Positions 54,682 through 64,000 of a stretch of 64,000 nt of DNA are shown piece by piece. How positions within the stretch are numbered: position 1 is the stretch's first letter; each line of letters begins with the position of its first letter. Position numbers and translations under genes: made by a program. The notes beneath the pieces are model-generated. The model was not told the DNA's origin, made no database searches, and saw only the letters and a list, made by a program, of their open reading frames with translations. This DNA comes from Calliopsis andreniformis (Eukaryota; Arthropoda; Insecta; Hymenoptera; Andrenidae): NCBI RefSeq assembly GCF_051401765.1, contig NW_027480450.1:124001-188000 (forward strand), given 5' to 3'.

Positions 54682-55645
54682 AACCCTCAACCATCGATCC
54701 TCAATACTCAACCATCAATCCTCAATTCTCAATACTCAATAGAACATCCTGAAATCTAATGGTTCAATACTCTATCCACAATATACAATAATCAAATCTC
54801 AATCCTCAAACGTCAATTCTCAACACTCAATCCTCAACTCTCAGTCCTCTCTCTTGAATCCTCCATCCTCAATCCTCAATCCTCAACCGTCAATCTTCAA
54901 TCCTCAATCCTCAACCCTCAATCCTCAGTCCTCAAACCTCAAACCCGAATCCTCAAACCTGAATCCTCTGTCTGCAGCCCTCAGTCCTCAACAATCAACC
55001 GTAAATCCTCAGTCCTCAATAGAATATCCTCAATTCTCTGTTTTCAATACTCAATCCCCAATCTTCAATCTTCAGATCTCAATACATAAACATCAATTCT
55101 CATCAATCAACCCTCAACACTCAGTCCTCAATCTTCGATCCTCAATCCTCAATACTGAATCTTCAATCCTCAGTCCCAAATCCTCAATCTTCAATCCTCA
55201 ATCCTCAATCCTCAATCCTCAATCCCCAATCCTCAATCTTCAATCCTCAATACCCAATCTTCAATCCTCAATCCTCAATCCTCAATCCTCATTCCTCAAT
55301 CCTCAATCATCAATCCTCAATCTTCAATACTCAATCCTTAATCCTCAATCCTCAACACTCAACCATCAATCCTCAATACTCAATACTCAATAGAATATCC
55401 TGAATTCGCAGGTTTCAATACTCAATCCTCAATCCTCAACCCTCACCACTCATCCTCCATCCTCGATCCTCATGCCTCGATCCTCAATCCTCAGTCCTCA
55501 ATCCCCAATCCTCAATCTTCAATCCTCAATACTCAATCTTCAATCCTCAACCGTCGGACCTCGTCCTCAATCCCCAACCCTCAACACTCAATCATGAATA
55601 CTCAATCTTCAATCCTCAATCCTCAATCCTCAATCCTCAATCCTC
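54682..55645 (+). repeat. Right-domain module A, copy 4 (partial)
   Basis: Aligns with 46721 onward at +7,961 and with 22,958 onward in copy 1. Blocks lie at 54989 and boxes at 54741 and 55391. Three cells (21 bp) are missing near 55,148. Here the usual T5 run is the ordinary CAATCTTCAATAC, so the T5 insertion is specific to copies 1-3. Confidence 0.86.
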
Positions 55646-57054
55646 AACCGTCAATCCTCAATCATCAATCCTCAACCCTCAATCCTCAGTCCTCAAATCT
55701 CAAACCCTAATCCTCAATCCTGAATCCTCAATCTTCAGCCCTCAGTCCTCAAGAATCAGTAGTCAATCCTCAATCCTCAATAGAATATTCTCAATTCACA
55801 GTTTTCAATACTCAATACTCAATCTGCTATCTTCAAATCTCTATCCACAAACGTCAATTCTCATCACTCAGCCCTCAACACTCAGTCCTCAATGTCCAAT
55901 CCTCAATCCTCAATTCTCAATCTTCAATCCTCAATCCTCAATCCTCAATCCTCAATCCTCAACCCTCAGTACTCAGTCCTCAAACTTCAATCCTCAACCC
56001 TCAGACCTCATCCTCAATCCACAATCCTCAATCCTCAATCCTCAATCCTCAATCTTCAATCCTCTATACTCAATTTTCATTCCTGAATCCTCAGTCCTCA
56101 AACATCAATTCTGAATCCTCAATGCTAAATCTTCAACCCGTAATCCTCAGTCCTCAATACTCAAACATCAATCCTCAATTCTCAATACTCAATATAATAT
56201 CCTGAATTCTCAGGGCTCAAAGCTCAAACCTCAATCCTCAACCCTCAGCCCTCAGTCCTCATCCTCAATCCTCAATCCTCAGCCCTCAAACCTCAATCCT
56301 GAATCCTCAATTCTGAATCCTCAATCTTCAGCCCTCAGTCCTCAACAATCACCTGTCAAACCTCAATCCTCAATAGAATATCATCAGTTCACAGTTTTCA
56401 ATACTTAATACTCAATCTTCAATCCTCAATCCTCAATCCACAATCCTCAATCCTCATTCCTCAATATTCAATCCTCAATACTCAATCTTCAATCCTCAAT
56501 TCTCAATTCTCGATCCTCAACCCTCAGTCCTCAGTCCTCAAACCTCAGTCCTCAGCCCTCAGCCCTCGTCCTCAATCCTCAATCCTCAATCATCAATCCT
56601 CAATCTTCAATCCTTAATACTCAATCTTCAATCCTCAATCCTCAGTCCTCAAACCTCAATTCTGAACCCTCAATCCTGAATCCTCAATCTTCAGACCGCA
56701 GTCCTCAACAATCTGTAGTCAATCCTCAATCCTCAGTAGAATATCCACAATTCACAGTTTTCAATACTCAATACTCAATCTGCAATCTTCAAATCTATAT
56801 CCACAAACATCAATTCTCATCACTCAACCCTCAACACTCAGTCCCCAATCCTCAGCCTTCAACCCTCAATCCTCAATCCTCAATCCTCAACCCTCAGCCC
56901 TGATCCTCAATCCTCAATCCTCAATCCTCAATCCTCAATCCTCAATCCTCAATCTTCAATACTCGATACTCAATCTTCAATCCTCAATCCTCAGTCCTCA
57001 AACCTCAATTCTGAATCCTCAATCCTGAATCCTCAATCTTCAGCCCTCAGTCCT
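55646..57054 (+). repeat. D-like monomers and second 2,179-bp copy
   Basis: Blocks are at 55750 (AAGAATCAGTAG variant, as at 39092 and 45173), 56343 (truncated, ending 56419) and 56706. A box lies at 56191. Bases 56,240-56,860 repeat 54,061-54,681. The rest is D-like and ordinary cells. Confidence 0.83.
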
Positions 57055-58978
57055 CAACAATCAGTTGTCAATCCTCAATCCTCAATAGAATATTCTCAAT
57101 TCAGAGTTTTCGATTCTCAATACTCAATCTGCTATCTTCAAATCTCTATCCACAATCATCAATTCTCATCACTCAGCCCTCAACACTCAGTCTTCAATGT
57201 TCAATCCTCAATCCTCAATTCTCAGTCTTGAATCCTCAATACTGAATATTCAATCCTCAATCCTCAATCCTCAACTCTCAATCCTCAATCCTGAATCTTC
57301 AATCCTCAGTCCCAAATCCTCAATCTGCAATCAACAACCCTCAATCCTCAATCCTCAATACTCAACCATCAATCCTCAATTCTCAATACTCAACAGAATA
57401 TTCTGAAATCTCATGGTTCAACACTCAATCCACAATATACAATAATCAAATCTCAATCCTCAAACATTAATTCTCAACACTCAATTCTCAACACTCTGTC
57501 ATCTCTCTTGAATCCTCCATCCTCAATCCTCAGTCCTCAAACGTCAAACCTCAATCCTCAATCCTCAACCCACAATCCTCAGTCCTCAAACCTCAAACCC
57601 GAATCCTCAATCCTGAATCCTCAATACTCAGCCCTCAGTCCTCAGTCCTCAAACCTCAATCCTGAATCCTCAATCCTGAATTCTCAATCTTCAGCCCTCA
57701 GTCCTCTACAATCAGTTGTCAATCCTCAATCCTCAATAGTATACCCTCAATTCACAGTTTTCAATACTCAATACTCCATCCGCAATCTTCAAATCTCTAT
57801 GCACAAACGTCAATTCTCATCACTCAAACCTCAACACTCAGTCCTCAATGTCCAATCCTCAATCCTCAATTCTCAATCTTCAATCCTCAATCCTCAACCC
57901 TCAATCCTCAATCCTCAATCCTCAGTACTCAGTCCTCAAGCCTCAATCCTCAACCCTCAGGCCTCATCCTCAATCCTCAATCCTCAATCCTCAATCCTCA
58001 ATCTTCAATCCTCTATACTCAATTTTCATTCCTGAATCCTCAGTCCTCAAACATCAATTCTAAATCCTCAATGCTAAACCTTCAACCCGTAATTCTCAGT
58101 CCTCAATACTCAAACATCAATCCTCAATTCTCAATACTCAGTATAATATCCTGAATTCTCAGGGCTCAAAACTCAAACCTCAATCCTCAACCCTTAGCCC
58201 TCATCCTCCATACTCAATCCTCAATCCACAATCCTCAATCCTCATTCCTCAAACCTCAATCCTCAACCCTCAGTCCTCATCCTCAATTCTCAATTCTCAA
58301 CCCACAATCCTCAATACTCAATCTTCAATCCTCAATAATCAATCTCCAATCCTAGATCCTCAATCCCCAAACCTCAATCATTAATCCTCAATCTTCAATC
58401 CTCAATCCCCAGTCCTCAATCTTCAATCCTCAATGCTCAATCTTCAATCCTCAATTCTCAGTCCTCAATCCTCAATCCTCATTCCTCAAACCTCAACCCT
58501 CAGTCTTCAATCCTCATTCTTCAGTCCTCAATACCCAATACTCAATCTTCAATCCTCAATCCTCAATTCTCAATTCTCGATCCTCAACCCTCAGTCCTCA
58601 GTCCTCAAACCTCAGTCCTCAGCCGTCAGCCGTCGTCCTCAATCGTCAATCCTCAATCATCAATCCTCAATCTTCAATAATCAATACTCAATCTTCAATC
58701 CTCAATCCTCAGTCCTCAAACCTCAATTCTGAACCCTCAATCCTGAATCCTCAATCTTCAGACCGCAGTCCTCAACAATGTGTCGTCAATCCTCAATCCT
58801 CAGTAGAATATCCTCAATTCACAGCTTTCAATACTCAATACTCAATCTGCAATCTTCAAATCTCTATCCACAAACATCAATTCTCATCACTCAACCCTCA
58901 ACACTCAGTCCCCAATCCTCAACCTTCTATCCTCAATCCTCAATTCTCAATCCTCAACCCTCAGCCCTGATCCTCAAT
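57055..58978 (+). repeat. C-end plus D, copy 4
   Basis: The block at 57055 starts like 52880 (GAGTTTTCGATTC) but ends like 50954 (CAGTCTTCAATGTTC). From there the sequence follows 50954 onward at +6,239 to about 58,550. Blocks are at 57706 and 58773, boxes at 57396 and 58144, and a CCAATCCTAGATCC element near 58,350. Confidence 0.86.
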
Positions 58979-61849
58979 CCTCAATCCTCAATCATCAATC
59001 CTCAATCCTCAATCCTCAATCTTCAATACTCAATCGTCAATCCTCAATCCTGAATCCTCAACCTTCAGCCCTCAGTCCTCTACAATCAGTTGTCAATTCT
59101 CAATCCTCAATAGAATATCCTCAGTTCACAGTTTTCAATACTCAAAACTCAATCTGCAATCTTCAAATCTCTATCCTCAAACATCTATTCTCATCACTCA
59201 ACCCTCAACACTCAGTCCCCAATCCTCAATCTTCAATCCTCAATCCTCAATCCTTAATCCTCAGTCCTCAATCTTCAATCCTCAATACTGAATCTTCAAT
59301 CCTCAATCCTCAATTCTCAATCCTCAATCCTCAATCCTGAAACGTCAATCTTCAAACCTGAATACTCAATCTTCAATCCTCAACCCTCAATCCTCAATAC
59401 TCAACCCTCATTCTTCAATCCTCAATACCCAATCCTCAATCCTCAATCCTCATTCCTCAAACCTCAATCCTCAGTCGTCAATCCTCATTCTTCAATCCTC
59501 AATACCCAATCCTCAATCCTCAATCCTCAATTCTCAATCCTCAATCCTCAGCCCTTAGTCCTCAACAATCTGTTGTCAATCCTCCATTATTAAAAGAATA
59601 TCCTCAATTCACAGTTTTCAATACTCAATACTCAATCTGCAATCTTCATATCTCTATCCACAAACATCAATTCTCATCACTCAGACCTCAACACTCAGTC
59701 CTCAATGTTCAATCCTCAATCCTCAATACTCAATCTTCAATCCTCAATACTGAATCTTCAATCCTCAGTCCCAAATACTCAATCTTCAATCCTCAAACCT
59801 CAATCCTCAATCCTCAATCCTCAATCCTCAATCCTCAATCCTCAACCCTCAGTCATCAATCCTCAATATTCAATACTCAATCGTCAATACGCAGTCCTCA
59901 ATCCTCAATCCTCAATCCTCGTTCCTCAAACCTCAATCCTCAACCCTCAGTCCTCATCCTCAGTTCTCAATCCTCAATCCTCAATCCTCAATCCTCAATC
60001 CTCAATCTTCAATCCTCAATAATCAAACTCTAATCCTAGATCCTCAATCACCAATCCTCAATCCTTAATCCTCAATCTTCAACCCTCAATCCCCAGTACT
60101 CAATCTTCAATCCTCAATCCTCAACCCATAATCCTCAATCCTCAATCTTCAATCCTCAATACTGAATGTTCAATCCTCAATCCTCAATTCTCAATCCTCA
60201 ATCCTCAATCCTCAAACGTCTATCTTCAAACCTGAATACTCAATCTTCAATCCTCAACCCTCAATCCTCAATCCTCAACCCTCATTCTTCAATCCTCAAT
60301 ACCAAATCCTCAATCTTCAAGCCTCAATCCTCAATCCTCAATTCTCAATCCTCAATCGTCAGTCCTCAGTCCTGAATCCTCAATCCTCAACCCTCAGCCC
60401 TCATCCTCAATCCTCAATCCTCAATCGTCAAACCTCAATCTTCAATCCTCAATACACAATCTTCAATCCTCAATCCTCAGTCGTCAAACCTCAATTCTGA
60501 ATCCTCAATCCCGTACCCTCAGTCTTCAGCCCTCAGTTCTCAACAATCAGTTGTCAATCCTCAATCCTCAATAGAAAATCCTCAATTCACAGTTTTCAAT
60601 GCTCAATACTCCATCTGCAATCTTCAAATCTCTATGCACAAACTTCAATTCTCACCACTCAACCCTCAACACTCAGTCCTCAATGTCCAATCCTCAATCC
60701 TCAATTCTCAATCTTCAATCCTCAATCCTCAATCCTCAATCCTCAATCTTCAATCCTCTATACTCAATTTTCAATCCTGAATCATCAGTCCTCAAACATT
60801 AATTCTGAATCCTCAATGCTAAATCTTCAACCCGTAATCCTCAGTCCTCAATACTCAAACATCAATCCTCAATTCTCAATACTCAATATAATATCCTGAA
60901 TTCTCAGGGTTCAAAACTCAAACCTCAATACTCAACCCTCAGCCCTCATCCGCCATACTCAATCCTCAATCCTCAATCCTCAATTCTCATTCCTCAAACC
61001 TCAATCCTCAACCCTCAGTCCTCATCCTCAATTCTCAATTCTCAACCCTCAGTCCTCAATACTCAATCTTCAATCCTCAATAATCAATCTCCAATCCTAG
61101 ATCCTCAATCCCCAAACCTCAATCCTTAATCCTCAATCTTCAATCCTCAATCCCCAGTCCTCAATCTTCAATCCTCAATGCTCAATCCTCAATCTTCAAT
61201 CCTCAATCCTCAATTCTCAATTCTCGATCCTCAACCCTCAGTCCTCAGTCCTCATACCTCAGTCCTCAGCCCTCAGCCCTCGTCCTCAATCCTCAATCCT
61301 CAATCCTCAATCTTCAATCCTCAATACTAAATCTTCAATCCTCAATCCTCAGTCCTCAAACCTCAATTCTGAACCCTCAATCCTGAATCCTCAATCTTCA
61401 GACCGCAGTCCTCAACAATCTGTCGTCAATCCTCAATCCTCAGTAGAATATCCTCAATTCACAGTTTTCAATACTCAATACTCAATCTGCAATCTTCAAA
61501 TCTCTATCCACAAACATCAATTCTCATCACTCACCCTCAACACTCAGTCCCCAATCCTCAATCTTTAATTCTCAATCCTCAATCCTCAATCCTCAACCCT
61601 CAGCCCTGATCCTCAATCCTCTATCCTCAATCATCAATCCTCAATCCTCAATCCTCAATCTTCACTACTCGATACTCAATCTTCAATCTTCAATGCTCAA
61701 TCTTCAATCCTCAATTCTCAGTCCTCAATCCTCAATCCTCATACCTCAAACCTCAATCCTCAGTCCTCAATCCTCGTTCTTCAATCCTCAATACCCAATC
61801 CTCAATCCTCAATCCTCAATCCTCAATTCTCAATCCTCAACCCTGAATC
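58979..61849 (+). repeat. Diverged right-domain monomers
   Basis: Blocks are at 59080, 59563, 60541 and 61413 (the last 138 bp, one A lost). Patches resemble C (about 59.1-59.4 and 60.1-60.5 kb) and D (about 60.7-61.3 kb, with a box at 60886 and a CCAATCCTAGATCC element near 61,090), but I see no long uninterrupted copy. This is the least duplicated part of the right domain. Confidence 0.8.
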
Positions 61850-62344
61850 TTCAATCCTCAGTCCCAAATCCTCAATCTTCAATCCTCATTACTCATTCCT
61901 CAATCCTCAATCCCCAATCCTCAATTTTCAATCCTCAATACTCAACCTTCGATCCTCAATCCTCAATCCTCTATCCTCGATCCTCAATCCTCAGTCATCA
62001 AACCTCAATATGCAATACTCAATCGTCATTCCGCTGTCCTCAATCCTCAATCCTCAATCCTCGTTCCTCAATCCTCATTCCTCAACCCTCAGTCCTCATC
62101 CTCAGTTCTCAATTCTCAATCCTCAATCTGCAATCCTCAATCTTCAATCCTCAATAATCAGTCTCCAATCCTAGATCCTCAATCCCCAGTCCTCAATCCT
62201 TAATCCTCAATCTTCTACTCTCAATCCCCAGTCCTCAATCTTCAATCCTCAATGCTCAATGCAAAATCCTCAATCCTCAGCCCTCAATCCACAACCCTCA
62301 ATCCTCAAACCTCAATCCTCAACCGTCAGTCCGCGTACTCAACC
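61850..62344 (+). repeat. First copy of a 1,656-bp repeat cut by the window end
   Basis: Aligns with 63506-64000 at +1,656 (237 cells minus three 6-bp cells near 62097, 62335 and 62683). Differences seen include CCCTCAATCCAC against CCCTCAAACCAC and GTCCGCGTAC against GTCCTCGTAC. It includes the element CAGTCTCCAATCCTAG near 62,160. Its beginning resembles left-domain 5,040-5,160. Confidence 0.88.
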
Positions 62345-63505
62345 CTCAACCTTCAATACACAATCGTAAATACTCAATCTTCAATCCTCAATCCTCAATC
62401 CTCAATCCTCAATCCTCAACATTCAACACACAACCCTCAACCATCAATCCTCAATACTCAACCATCAATCCTCAATTCTCAATACTCAATAGAATAACCT
62501 GAAGTCTCATGGTTCAATACTCAATCCACAATATACAATAATGAAATCTCAATCCTCAAACATCAATCCTCAATTCTCAATCCTCAATACTCAACCATCA
62601 ATCCTCAATTCTCAATACTCAATAGAATATCCTGAATTCGCATGTTTCAATTCTCAAACCCCAATCATCAACCCTCACCCCTCATCCTCCATCCTCGATC
62701 CTCAATCCTCAATCCTCAATCTTCAATCCTCAATACTCAATCTTCTATCTTCAATACTCAATCCTCAATCCTCAATCTTCAATCCTAAATACTGAATCTT
62801 CAATCCTCTGTCCTCAACTCTCAATCCTCAATCCTGCATCTTCAATCCTCAGACCCAAATCCTCAATCTTCAATCCTCAATCCTCAATCCTCAATCCTCA
62901 ATCCTCAATCCCCAATCCTCAATCTTCAATCCTCAATACCCAATATTCTATCCTCATTCCTCAATCCTCAATCATCAATCCTCAACCTTCAATACTCAAT
63001 CCTTAATCCTCAATTCTCAATCCTCAATACTCAACCATCAATACTCAATTTTCAATACTCAATAGAATATCCTGAATTCGCAGGTTTCAATACTCAAACC
63101 TCAATCCTCGATACTCAATCCTCAATTATCAATCTTCAATCCTCAATACTCAATCTTCAATCTTCAATCCTCAATCCTCAATGCTCAATCTTCAATCCTC
63201 AATACTCAATCTTCAATCCTCAATCCACAACTCTCAATCATCAATCCTCAATCTTCAATACTCAATACTCAATCCTCAATTCTCAATCCTCAATCCTCAG
63301 CCGTCAGTCCTCAACAATCAGTTGTCAATCCTCCATCCTCAATAGAATATCCTCAATTCACAGTTTTCAATACTCAATACTCAATCTGCAATCTTCATAT
63401 CTCTATCCACAAACATCAATTCTCATCACTCAGCCCTCAACACTGAGTCCTCAATATTCAATCCTCAATCCTCAATACTCAATCTTCAATCCTCAATACT
63501 GAATC
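62345..63505 (+). repeat. A-like monomers between the two 1,656-bp copies
   Basis: Contains boxes at 62490 (here GAATAACC then TGAAGTC), 62624 (CTGAATT then CGCATG) and 63066 (CTGAATT then CGCAGG), and one full block at 63312. The rest is ordinary cells. Confidence 0.82.
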
Positions 63506-64000
63506 TTCAACCCTCAGTCCCAAATCCTCAATCTTCAATCCTCATTACTCATTCCTCAATCCTCAATCCCCAATCCTCAATTTTCAATCCTCAATACTCA
63601 ACCTTCGATCCTCAATCCTCAATCCTCTATCCTCGATCCTCAATCCTCAGTCATCAAACCTCAATATGCAATACTCAATCGTCATTCCGCTGTCCTCAAT
63701 CCTCAATCCTCAATCCTCGTTCCTCAATCCTCATTCCTCAACCCTCAGTCCTCATCCTCAGTTCTCAATTCTCAATCCTCAATCTGCAATCCTCAATCTT
63801 CAATCCTCAATAATCAGTCTCCAATCCTAGATCCTCAATCCCCAGTCCTCAATCCTTAATCCTCAATCTTCTACTCTCAATCCCCAGTCCTCAATCTTCA
63901 ATCCTCAATGCTCAATGCAAAATCCTCAATCCTCAGCCCTCAAACCACAACCCTCAATCCTCAAACCTCAATCCTCAACCGTCAGTCCTCGTACTCAACC
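63506..64000 (+). repeat. Second copy of the 1,656-bp repeat (incomplete)
   Basis: Repeats 61850-62344 and runs off the window end, so its true length is unknown. Nothing marks an array boundary here. Confidence 0.88.

Larger units (their letters stand above)
395..63450 (+). repeat. Family of 91 conserved 20-cell punctuation blocks (139 bp)
   Basis: A fixed run of 20 unusual cells recurs at a constant 139 bp. Recognisable members are ATCAGTT (cell 2), GAATATC (6), CACAGTT (8), TGCAATC (12), CTCTATC (14) and CACAAAC (15); it ends CACTCAGTCC. Starts: 395, 1298, 1767, 3214, 3563, 4163, 4812, 5700, 6120t, 6741*, 7782, 8685, 10062*, 11103, 12006, 12482, 12951, 13405, 14308, 14777, 16224, 16573, 17173, 17822, 18710, 19130t, 20080, 20668*, 21709, 23265, 24390, 24796, 25397, 25803, 26397, 27027, 27503, 28019, 28521, 28982, 29569, 30108, 31923, 33069, 33475, 33944, 34420, 34936, 35438, 35899, 36486, 37025, 37676, 38743, 39092, 39714, 40017t, 40580, 41174, 41804, 42280, 42796, 43813, 44824, 45173, 45794, 47028, 48077, 48489, 48895, 49468, 50062, 50816, 51467, 52533, 52880, 53481, 54164t, 54527, 54989, 55750, 56343t, 56706, 57055, 57706, 58773, 59080, 59563, 60541, 61413, 63312 (t truncated; * one extra cell; 52533 and 61413 are 138 bp). 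About ten cells upstream are also shared, often with CTGAATC twice and then TTCAGCC. Confidence 0.93.
1..64000 (+). repeat. 7-bp satellite array filling the whole window
   Basis: Every line of the window is made of a degenerate 7-bp cell, consensus CTCAATC on the + strand. Common cell variants are TTCAATC, CTCAATA, CTCAGTC, CTCAACC, CTCAGCC, CTCAAAC, CTGAATC and ATCAATC. At about 7 bp per cell this is roughly 9,100 cells. No inversion is seen: the C-rich, G-poor strand is always the + strand. No stretch of unique sequence as long as 300 bases was found. The window begins and ends inside the array. The size, vocabulary and higher-order structure suggest a satellite locus evolving by unequal exchange or replication slippage (inference). 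The host taxon is not identifiable; the cell is not a standard telomere unit. Confidence 0.98.

Noticed and set aside
1..64000. CRISPR array
   Set aside because: There are repeats but no unique spacers of constant length; sequence between blocks is the same satellite.
1..64000. Telomeric repeat
   Set aside because: The - strand unit GATTGAG is not a known telomere unit such as TTTAGGG or TTAGGG, and the degenerate cells and nested higher-order repeats are unlike telomeres.
1..64000. Transposon or retroelement insertions
   Set aside because: No terminal inverted repeats, long terminal repeats, target-site duplications, poly(A) tails or transposase-like reading frames on either strand.

Overview
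The whole 64,000-base window is one uninterrupted tandem-repeat array. The basic cell is a 7-bp unit with consensus CTCAATC on the + strand (GATTGAG on the - strand). I find no protein-coding gene, RNA gene, transposon, CRISPR array, origin or unique single-copy stretch. The array is already running at base 1 and still running at base 64000, so both ends lie outside the window. All cells point the same way and G is by far the rarest base on the + strand.

Three levels of order are visible. (1) Cells: almost everything parses into 7-bp cells from a limited vocabulary (CTCAATC, TTCAATC, CTCAATA, CTCAGTC, CTGAATC, CTCAACC and others). Occasional 6-bp cells (CTCATC, CTCGTC, CTCTTC) occur nearly always right after a CAGCC, CAGTC or CAGAC cell, and there are a few +1 sites at T5 runs. 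(2) Monomers: a fixed run of 20 unusual cells (139 bp as measured here) recurs 91 times, five of them truncated, about every 0.35-1.7 kb. It acts as the punctuation of roughly 0.4-0.9-kb monomers. (3) Higher-order repeats: multi-kilobase modules are copied with offsets of 476, 594, 1,007, 1,656, 2,179, 3,321, 6,239, 6,917, 7,387, 8,658, 13,010, 13,791, 14,777 and 23,763 bp.

Layout: bases 1 to about 21,930 form a left domain. Its modules (called alpha, beta, gamma, delta here) include a nearly identical 6.4-kb block at 135-6552 and 13145-19562, and a 3,321-bp repeat at 6.7-12.3 kb. From about 21,930 to 64,000 lies a right domain (modules A, B, C, D) in which A-B-C (21,931-30,588) is followed by A-C (30,589-37,497) lacking B. 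Further reshuffled copies of A, B, C and D run to the end. Patches of left-type sequence reappear inside the right domain near 39.7, 43.1, 45.8 and 53.3 kb.

Many forward open reading frames exist but are by-products. Because 7 and 3 share no factor, all three forward frames read the same cyclic heptapeptide (N-P-Q-S-S-I-L), while the reverse frames of the consensus meet TGA every seven codons. The organism cannot be placed from sequence alone. Array size and nested higher-order repeats look like eukaryotic satellite heterochromatin (inference). Heptanucleotide repeats are also known in bacteria (STRRs of cyanobacteria, the TAACTGA repeats of Beggiatoaceae), but those are usually far shorter.
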